Positions 1 through 4,064 of a stretch of 5,160 bases of DNA are shown here, one piece after another (the first letter of the stretch is position 1; every line of letters begins with the position of its first letter). The position numbers were made by a program, and so were the translations under genes. The notes under the pieces are model-generated. The model had not been told where the DNA came from. It made no database searches and saw only the letters and a list, made by a program, of their open reading frames with translations. The DNA is from Caryophanales bacterium UBA970 (GTDB lineage Bacteria > Bacillota_I > Bacilli_A > RFN20 > CAG-826): contig DBCA01000041.1 in assembly GCA_002292805.1 (NCBI GenBank), positions 1-5,160 of the forward strand. Reading direction: 5' to 3'.

Positions 1-62
1 TTAAAGGAAACACCTTTGATGGGAAAATCTTGTACCGAGGTGATGTATTTTTTTAAGTCCAT
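1..62 (-). CDS. apt: Adenine phosphoribosyltransferase, N-terminal fragment (cut by left window edge)
   Basis: The first 20 codons read MDLKKYITSVQDFPIKGVSF and then leave the window. The pattern MDLKKYI...DFP..G..F is the characteristic N-terminus of bacterial Apt, which converts adenine and PRPP to AMP and pyrophosphate in the cytoplasm. The ATG at 62-60 is preceded by AAGGAG (75-70) with a 7-nt spacer, and this site lies inside the last codons of hpt. Only 2 bp separate the hpt stop (67-65) from this start, so the two genes are almost certainly co-transcribed and probably translationally coupled. Together they would salvage adenine, hypoxanthine and guanine. The catalytic PRPP loop lies outside the window, so the call rests on the N-terminal motif and the operon partner. 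Confidence 0.85.
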   Translation of the reverse strand, partial: MDLKKYITSVQDFPIKGVSF

Positions 63-64
63 GA

Positions 65-652
65 TTATTCTCCTTTTCGCCAAGGATAATCCTTGGGATT
101 CATTTTGATCATGCTTGGTTTGAGGATACCGACGTAAGGAACATTGCGATATTTTTCATCGAAGTCTAATCCATAACCTACCACGAAGAGTTTAGGAATG
201 GATTTGCCGATATAGTCAGGGACAAACTTCACTTTTCTTCCTTCTGGTTTATCAAGGAAGGTTACCACTTTAACCGACTTTGCGCCTTCACTGACTGCTT
301 TCTGTTTGATCTTTTGAATGGTGAGACCCGAATCAACAATATCTTCAATGATGATCACGTCTTTATTTTTTAGACTTAGACGAGGCCAGAGATAGATTTC
401 GACCCAGTTCGAGGTGACCACCCCACCGTGGTAACTGCTACTGGCCACAAATTCATAGTCGCAATAAAACTTGAAGTGTTTGGATAAGTCGGTTAAGAAG
501 GGAACCACCCCTTTGAGCACTGCGAGAATCATAGGGGTTTTACCCGCGTAATCTTTACTAATTTGATCGCCTAGTTTTTGACAGATGTCTTGAATGTCTT
601 TTTCCGACACCAACACACTTTCAAAGTCTGGATGGATGAGGGTTGATTTCAT
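65..652 (-). CDS. hpt: Hypoxanthine(-guanine) phosphoribosyltransferase
   Basis: This 195-residue cytoplasmic enzyme of purine salvage makes IMP or GMP from the free base and PRPP. Visible motifs, numbered from the ATG at 652, are the VLKG loop (45-48) that contacts pyrophosphate, the flexible-loop Ser73-Tyr74, the PRPP-binding signature VIIIEDIVDSGLT (99-111) with the acidic pair Glu103-Asp104, the base-contacting Lys in LDKPEGR (133-139), and the C-terminal VVGYGLDFDEKYRNVPY block (157-173). The length fits the family, usually about 180-200 residues. The frame stays open to 724, but those 24 extra residues resemble nothing in Hpt, and the ATG at 652 has AGGAG 7 nt upstream. The flexible loop after the Tyr (about 78-92) departs from the usual SSG-V-K-I--DL pattern. 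The gene leads the hpt-apt operon from a TATAAT-containing promoter near 707. Confidence 0.96.
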   Translation of the reverse strand: MKSTLIHPDFESVLVSEKDIQDICQKLGDQISKDYAGKTPMILAVLKGVVPFLTDLSKHFKFYCDYEFVASSSYHGGVVTSNWVEIYLWPRLSLKNKDVIIIEDIVDSGLTIQKIKQKAVSEGAKSVKVVTFLDKPEGRKVKFVPDYIGKSIPKLFVVGYGLDFDEKYRNVPYVGILKPSMIKMNPKDYPWRKGE

Positions 653-659
653 ACCTTTT

Positions 660-664
660 CTCCT
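660..664 (-). promoter_or_regulatory. Ribosome binding site that sets the hpt start
   Basis: AGGAG on the minus strand (664-660) stands 7 nt before the ATG at 652-650. It decides between this start and the longer open frame that begins at 724, which lies upstream of the site and lacks Hpt-like residues. Confidence 0.85.
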
Positions 665-685
665 GAGTTGACCACTTGCTTCAAA

Positions 686-714
686 TTGACAAGCATCAAC
701 GTTAAAATTATATG
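686..714 (+). promoter_or_regulatory. Candidate upstream plus-strand promoter (TTGACA-17-TATATG)
   Basis: A perfect TTGACA lies at 686-691, followed after 17 bp by TATATG (709-714), which matches four of six -10 bases. If real, it would transcribe the HTH operon with a leader of about 160 nt. Its -10 overlaps the hpt -10 (707-712) on the other strand, so the two polymerases would compete. The strong -35 and ideal spacing support it; the distance to the gene and the mediocre -10 count against it. Confidence 0.25.
707..712 (-). promoter_or_regulatory. Candidate -10 box of the hpt-apt promoter
   Basis: A perfect TATAAT reads on the minus strand at 712-707. The start point would fall near 700, giving a leader of about 48 nt that includes the AGGAG site. 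The sequence 16-18 bp upstream (around 728-736) is an A/T-rich run with only a poor match to TTGACA, so the -35 element is weak or absent. I see no TGn extension. The leader is too short for a purine riboswitch aptamer. Confidence 0.5.
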
Positions 715-771
715 CTAAAACCAAGAAAATTAAAAAGGAATCATGTTAGACTTTGAGTAGATACAACTGTT

Positions 772-790
772 GGTTGTTTAAAAGACAACC
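772..790. repeat. Inverted repeat in the divergent control region
   Basis: GGTTGT (772-777) and ACAACC (785-790) are perfect inverted copies. With one G-T and one A-T pair added inward, the stem reaches 8 bp around an AAA loop. Just upstream, CAAC-T-GTTG (764-772) is another small palindrome sharing the same core. Neither strand has a T-run after the hairpin, so it does not look like a terminator. It could be an operator, possibly for the neighbouring HTH protein; that link is inference from position only. Confidence 0.4.
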
Positions 791-798
791 GCGAAGCG
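790..798. repeat. CGC-GAA-GCG mini-hairpin
   Basis: Three G-C pairs close a GAA loop (CGC 790-792, GCG 796-798). The inner heptamer GCGAAGC (791-797) is the sequence known from DNA structure work as an unusually stable mini-hairpin. It abuts the GGTTGT/ACAACC repeat. Whether it has a role here cannot be told from sequence, and a 7-mer can occur by chance. Confidence 0.3.
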
Positions 799-852
799 AA
801 TAAAACAAGAAATATCAACCATCTATCGTTAGTTATTCAGTTTATTTCATAC

Positions 853-858
853 GATAAT
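853..858 (+). promoter_or_regulatory. Candidate proximal -10 box for the HTH operon
   Basis: GATAAT (853-858) matches five of six -10 bases and lies 24 bp before the ATG at 883, leaving room for the GAGGA ribosome binding site (871-875). No good -35 is present 16-19 bp upstream. The box is partly covered by ACGATA (851-856), which forms an inverted pair with TATCGT (824-829). This would suit an activator- or repressor-controlled promoter, but both elements are weak. Confidence 0.35.
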
Positions 859-882
859 GTAAGTAGAAAAGAGGAAGATAAC

Positions 883-1374
883 ATGAAAGAATCGTTTGGA
901 AAAAGACTAACAGAGCTCCGTAAAAAGAAGGGTTGGACGCAAGAAGCATTAGCGAAGAAATTAAATGTTTCTGCCCAAGCGGTTAGCAAGTGGGAGAAAG
1001 ACGTATCGCTTCCGGATGTTGGACTGCTAGCTTCCATCGCCAGTACTTTTGAAACGTCTATTGATTTTTTATTAGGTCATCAATCCGAAGCGGTGGTAGG
1101 CATGACCACCACCGCCCAAAAGAAAGATCTCAATCGCTTGGTGTTTAAGATTAAAGTTCTCTCTGCAGATGGGGATAAGGTGAACGTGAATTTACCCTGG
1201 CCATTGGTGAAGGTCGCCCTCGACATGGGTGTCACCCCTAAGATCGATGGAAAAGATGTCCTTAAAGATATCGACATTAACAAAGTCATGGCCTTGGTTG
1301 AGCAAGGGGTGATTGGAAAGATTGTTGAGATTGAAAGTAAAGACGGTGACTTTGTTGAAATCGTTGTGGAGTAA
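883..1374 (+). CDS. XRE-family HTH regulator with C-terminal YvlB/LiaX-like domain
   Basis: This 163-residue protein is predicted to be cytoplasmic. Residues 6-63 form a Cro/C1-type helix-turn-helix: the stretch GKRLTELRKKKGWTQEALA leads into the recognition-helix region VSAQAVSKWE (29-38) and the usual LPD..LL...F..S.D.LLG ending. Residues 64-85 are a linker. Residues 86-163 resemble a domain common in SHOCT-like/YvlB/LiaX proteins: KIKVLS-DGDKVNVNLPWPLVKVAL (89-113) and GKIVEIESKDGDFVEIVVE (145-163). YvlB and LiaX are linked to envelope stress in Bacillota; assigning that role here is inference. The start has GAGGA 7 nt upstream. No membrane segment is visible. A 77-residue protein with a matching domain follows after 2 bp. 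Likely a transcription factor whose C-terminal part oligomerises or senses a partner. HTH call strong, C-terminal call moderate. Confidence 0.88.
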   Translation: MKESFGKRLTELRKKKGWTQEALAKKLNVSAQAVSKWEKDVSLPDVGLLASIASTFETSIDFLLGHQSEAVVGMTTTAQKKDLNRLVFKIKVLSADGDKVNVNLPWPLVKVALDMGVTPKIDGKDVLKDIDINKVMALVEQGVIGKIVEIESKDGDFVEIVVE

Positions 1375-1376
1375 CC

Positions 1377-1610
1377 ATGCGTATCTTGATTAAAGAACAA
1401 AACAAAACGAAAATTTCTCTTTGGTTACCTTCAGGGCCTTTGGTGTTGAAAACATTTCTAAAGTATTTTACCTATGAAGGAAAGAAAGTCTCTTTTCAAC
1501 AAAGAAAGATGATTCTTGATCAACTTAAAGTCTTACGAAAACTTCACCGCCCGTTGGTGTTGATTGATATCGAACAAAAAAATGGCGACCGCGTCTATAT
1601 CAAGATTTAA
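1377..1610 (+). CDS. Small stand-alone protein resembling the C-terminal domain of the upstream regulator
   Basis: This 77-residue basic soluble protein has no known name that I recognise. Its layout follows residues 88-163 of the preceding HTH protein: an N-terminal strand (MRILIKEQNKTKISLWLP, 1-18) matches FKIKVLSADGDKVNVNLP; a central helical part (23-56) follows; and the end LVLIDIEQKNGDRVYIKI (60-77) matches KIVEIESKDGDFVEIVVE, sharing the I-E-x-K-x-G-D-x-V-x-I spacing. The central part is Lys/Arg-rich and lacks the acidic residues of the regulator's copy. The ATG comes 2 bp after the upstream stop, with GGAG (1368-1371) 5 nt away, so translation is coupled. It may bind the regulator's C-terminal domain and tune it. 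The similarity is read by eye. The end faces the next gene with an 11-bp gap. Confidence 0.75.
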   Translation: MRILIKEQNKTKISLWLPSGPLVLKTFLKYFTYEGKKVSFQQRKMILDQLKVLRKLHRPLVLIDIEQKNGDRVYIKI

Positions 1611-1621
1611 AGCTCAATCGA

Positions 1622-2203
1622 TTAATAAATAAATGGAATAAAGCGATAACGTTGTTTTAACCATTGTGCGTAATGTGGGTGAATCTTCGTGAGTGCGAGT
1701 TCTTCAACTTTCATTCGCCAAGAAAAACCAATCAAGAGAAGTGGTAATCCAATCACCAGGGCAAGCCAATTACCTACAAAGATGGGAAAGGCTAGAGTGA
1801 TTAAGAACAACCCTAAATATAAAGGGTGTCTTAGGTATTGATAAGGTCCAGTGGATACCAAATTCATCGACGTAGACACCGCGACATGACGAGTAAAGTT
1901 TTCTCCTAATGCTTTGGAACCACGATAACGTAGCCATAAACCAATCAGGTAAAAAACCAAGGCAAGGACCTGAAAGAATGGATAGATGTCACTGCCATTC
2001 ATCTTACCCAAGTTGTTAGCAGACAATTGAATCGTGCTGATGATGACAAACGCAATCGCGACAATCAAAAACCAAAACGATTTCTTTTCTTGAAATCGAC
2101 CGAGTCTTTTTTTATTTCGAAAAAAGACAAACTCTAAAATCCATAATAGATTAGCAAGATAGAAGAGGACGTTGAATACACTTAAGACTCTTAAATGTTC
2201 CAT
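1622..2203 (-). CDS. Integral membrane methyltransferase of the PEMT/ICMT (isoprenylcysteine or phospholipid methyltransferase-like) family
   Basis: This 193-residue protein has about five hydrophobic segments (roughly 6-27, 42-60, 75-92, 128-145, 147-163). The family signature is clear: LVSTGPYQYLRHPLYLG (115-131) with Arg125-His126-Pro127, then the Glu167-Glu168 pair and the ending HPHYAQWLKQRYRFIPFIY, which together form the S-adenosylmethionine pocket in ICMT and relatives. Members methylate prenylcysteines, phospholipids or other lipid-like substrates at the membrane. Bacterial homologues mostly have unknown substrates, so none is assigned here. It is the last gene of the minus-strand run, starting 3 bp after the protease stop (2207). 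No Shine-Dalgarno precedes the ATG at 2203, suggesting reinitiation after the protease. A TAATG overlap offers another ATG one frame off, but that frame has no family similarity. Confidence 0.85.
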   Translation of the reverse strand: MEHLRVLSVFNVLFYLANLLWILEFVFFRNKKRLGRFQEKKSFWFLIVAIAFVIISTIQLSANNLGKMNGSDIYPFFQVLALVFYLIGLWLRYRGSKALGENFTRHVAVSTSMNLVSTGPYQYLRHPLYLGLFLITLAFPIFVGNWLALVIGLPLLLIGFSWRMKVEELALTKIHPHYAQWLKQRYRFIPFIY

Positions 2204-2206
2204 ACA

Positions 2207-3538
2207 TTAAAACCGAACACTGATGGTTAACTCACTCATCCCAGTGGCTTCTTCGTTGACCCGAATCGTGAAAGGAACTTGACCACGACTAGCTTGATTC
2301 CAAGCATATCCACTATTGTTGGTAGAACCAAAGATAGCACCTGGTCGGAACACATCACTACCCCACATCCACCCTTGAGGATCGCGATCATAGAGTGAAT
2401 TGTTGCCATCTGCTTCAATAAAGCGAATGAGTTTGAAGTTACTGTCGGTGTTGTTATTTAAAAAATAGGTTGGGTAATTCGCACTCGAATTTGGTCCTAA
2501 CCTTGCATCGACATGATATAGAATCAGTCCTGATTGTCCATCAAAAAAGAAATCATCAAAACCTTGATACAGGCCGGTGGGTGTGTAATACATGGCGATG
2601 ATGTATTCATCAAACAAACTTCCATTCCAATCATCGGTGATGATATAAGCGTCACCAGAGGTACTGAATGGATTGAGTGTTAAATCCATGCTTTCAGTGA
2701 CAATTTTTGGTTGAATCCATCCTAATAATAATTTAGAAAAAGGATTGTGGTCGCCAACGGTGCTATCCATCATGTCAGCACCACCTAGACCCCATTCATT
2801 ATTGGACCCATCATCCGATGCGTAATCATAATAATCTTCTAAACCAAGCTTATGACCGGTTTCATGAATGATCGTGCTTGCATCGATTTGGTTATTCACC
2901 ACCATCAACTCATAAGGCATCCACACATACGAGCTAACCTCGACATCATCAAAACGTTGATCTCCAAAGTATTCATATAAATATGCCCACCAAAAACTAT
3001 TCCAACCTTCCGCAGGGTGGTTATAAATCATATAAAGGCCATCCAGGGTTCCGTCGTTATTGAAATCAAAATCAGAAAAATCGATCGTGTCATTGTAGGC
3101 ATTCATCAATTCGTCGATGATCACGGTGTTCGCGTCACCACCGTCATCATTTAAGTTTGAATAATATAAAGATGTAAATTGAGTTTGATAAGGGGCAACC
3201 ACCACTCCTTCAAGGTCGAGTAACCCATAAGAAGATGTTTGATAATAGGCATTCACGGATTGAAAAGGATCGGTTGTTTCTGCATTAAAAGCTTGATGAA
3301 TGTTGCTGACAACTTGCGTTGGATTGTTAAAAGGAAGATCTGGGAAATCAATAGGAACGACCAAGACTTTTGGATTTCCTGTCGCAGGAATTGACCAAAA
3401 ATTACCGACATCATGACCAAGAGGCAACGAGGTTGGTTGAAGAGGTTGTCCTCCACTGATGGAAGGATAAGGTAATGAAAAGGTACATGCGGTTAGCATG
3501 GCAAGCAAACCTGACGATAAGATGAACTTTTTATTCAT
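2207..3538 (-). CDS. Secreted M6-family (immune inhibitor A-like) zinc metalloprotease, lipoprotein
   Basis: Numbered from the ATG at 3538 (443 residues), the protein opens with MNKKFILSSGLLAMLTAC, a lipoprotein signal with lipobox LTAC and lipidation Cys18. It is therefore predicted to sit on the outer face of the membrane. Residues 156-166 form a D-x-D-x-N-x-D-G-x-x-D calcium-type loop usual in M6 peptidases. The zinc site is HETGHKLGLED (225-235), with ligands His225, His229 and Asp235 and catalytic Glu226. The downstream DMMDS (255-259) and HNPFSKLLLGW (264-274) blocks are also M6 hallmarks. It is shorter than immune inhibitor A (roughly 750-800 residues) and lacks extra C-terminal modules, though the core looks intact. 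An in-frame GTG at 3544 overlaps the upstream TAG by one base and would add two residues; neither start has a normal ribosome binding site. Substrate unknown. Confidence 0.92.
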   Translation of the reverse strand: MNKKFILSSGLLAMLTACTFSLPYPSISGGQPLQPTSLPLGHDVGNFWSIPATGNPKVLVVPIDFPDLPFNNPTQVVSNIHQAFNAETTDPFQSVNAYYQTSSYGLLDLEGVVVAPYQTQFTSLYYSNLNDDGGDANTVIIDELMNAYNDTIDFSDFDFNNDGTLDGLYMIYNHPAEGWNSFWWAYLYEYFGDQRFDDVEVSSYVWMPYELMVVNNQIDASTIIHETGHKLGLEDYYDYASDDGSNNEWGLGGADMMDSTVGDHNPFSKLLLGWIQPKIVTESMDLTLNPFSTSGDAYIITDDWNGSLFDEYIIAMYYTPTGLYQGFDDFFFDGQSGLILYHVDARLGPNSSANYPTYFLNNNTDSNFKLIRFIEADGNNSLYDRDPQGWMWGSDVFRPGAIFGSTNNSGYAWNQASRGQVPFTIRVNEEATGMSELTISVRF

Positions 3539-3543
3539 GATCA

Positions 3544-4032
3544 CTAAGAGTGAGCAAACCGACTTGCGGCAGCTGCAGCGATGGCAGCAACCATGTCATC
3601 AAGGAAAGTATGACAATGTTTGCCGTCTTTACCTTCTTCATTGAGACGAGCGACCACCCCATATTTTTGCTTATCAATAAAGCCAAAGTTGGTTAAAGCA
3701 ATCGATCCATACAAATTGCAAATGCTATAGGCAAGCACTTCATCAGTTCCAAATAATCCTTCATCACGGCGAACAATCGCTTCTAATTCTTTATTCTGGT
3801 AGCTTTTGTTTTCAGCTAAAATATCAAGTTCAATCGCTGTCATTAACGCAAACTGAACTTCTCGTTTATCGAGGACGGATAAAACCGATTCTAACAGGAC
3901 CTTTTTATCAAGATTGGCGTGATAATCTTTTTGCAGGTAATAAACACAATCCACCACTTCATCTAAAGTGACACCTCGTTTGGTTAACAAGGCAATTGCT
4001 TCATTTCTCAGAGATTTTAATTTTTCTTTCAT
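3544..4032 (-). CDS. pgpA: Phosphatidylglycerophosphatase A (YutG/LtrC-type)
   Basis: This 162-residue protein matches the Bacillus YutG / Listeria LtrC branch of the PgpA family over its whole length. Recognisable blocks are YYLQKDYH (31-38), DKREVQ (55-60), DEGLFGTDEVLA (90-101), NLYGSIALTNFGFIDK (106-121) and the ending HTFLDDMVAAIAAAAASRFAHS (141-162) with its Asp-Asp pair. The family is annotated as removing phosphate from phosphatidylglycerophosphate to give phosphatidylglycerol. This branch lacks the long hydrophobic helices of E. coli PgpA, so the activity is less certain than the family name. The ATG at 4032 is the only family-consistent start. It has no Shine-Dalgarno, but an extended -10 box ends 6 nt before it. 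The stop TAG (3546-3544) touches the protease gene. A 32-bp gap separates it from the MATE gene upstream. Confidence 0.9.
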   Translation of the reverse strand: MKEKLKSLRNEAIALLTKRGVTLDEVVDCVYYLQKDYHANLDKKVLLESVLSVLDKREVQFALMTAIELDILAENKSYQNKELEAIVRRDEGLFGTDEVLAYSICNLYGSIALTNFGFIDKQKYGVVARLNEEGKDGKHCHTFLDDMVAAIAAAAASRFAHS

Positions 4033-4038
4033 GGCTTC

Positions 4039-4047
4039 ATCATAACA
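4039..4047 (-). promoter_or_regulatory. Extended -10 promoter placed for a leaderless pgpA mRNA
   Basis: The minus strand reads TGT-TATGAT (4047-4039), an extended -10 with five of six consensus bases. Exactly six bases separate its last T from the A of the pgpA ATG (4032), so the predicted +1 is the start codon itself. The gene also lacks a Shine-Dalgarno. No good -35 is present, but extended -10 promoters often do without one. Nothing is known experimentally from this sequence. Confidence 0.45.
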
Positions 4048-4064
4048 AAGTTTGATTGGATTCG

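Noticed and set aside
653..700. Purine riboswitch upstream of hpt
   Set aside because: The leader from the predicted start to the ATG is about 48 nt, shorter than a purine aptamer, and none of its conserved loop pattern is seen.
653..724. N-terminal extension of Hpt to a start at 724
   Set aside because: The 24 extra residues match nothing in the family, the -10 box of the gene lies inside this stretch, and the internal ATG at 652 has a well-spaced AGGAG.
743..760. Possible five-codon leader peptide (MLDFE-stop) after AAAAAGGAA
   Set aside because: It has a plausible ribosome binding site but is too short, with no regulatory codons and no attenuator hairpin with a T-run downstream.
837..1037. 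Minus-strand open frame of 66 codons opposite the HTH gene
   Set aside because: It lies antisense to the well-supported HTH domain, has no ribosome binding site seen, and is low-complexity (Ser/Phe-rich) as expected of a shadow frame.
1080..1400. Minus-strand open frame of 106 codons
   Set aside because: It is antisense to the C-terminal domain of the HTH regulator; its Thr/Ser/Pro-rich composition is that of a reverse-strand shadow, and it crosses the junction of two real genes.
2236..2418. Short minus-strand frame inside the protease gene
   Set aside because: It lies in an alternative frame of the C-terminal part of an intact M6 protease, with no recognisable motif.
3253..3456. Short minus-strand frame near the protease N-terminus
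   Set aside because: It is a shadow of the protease frame; the protease residues there follow the M6 pattern.
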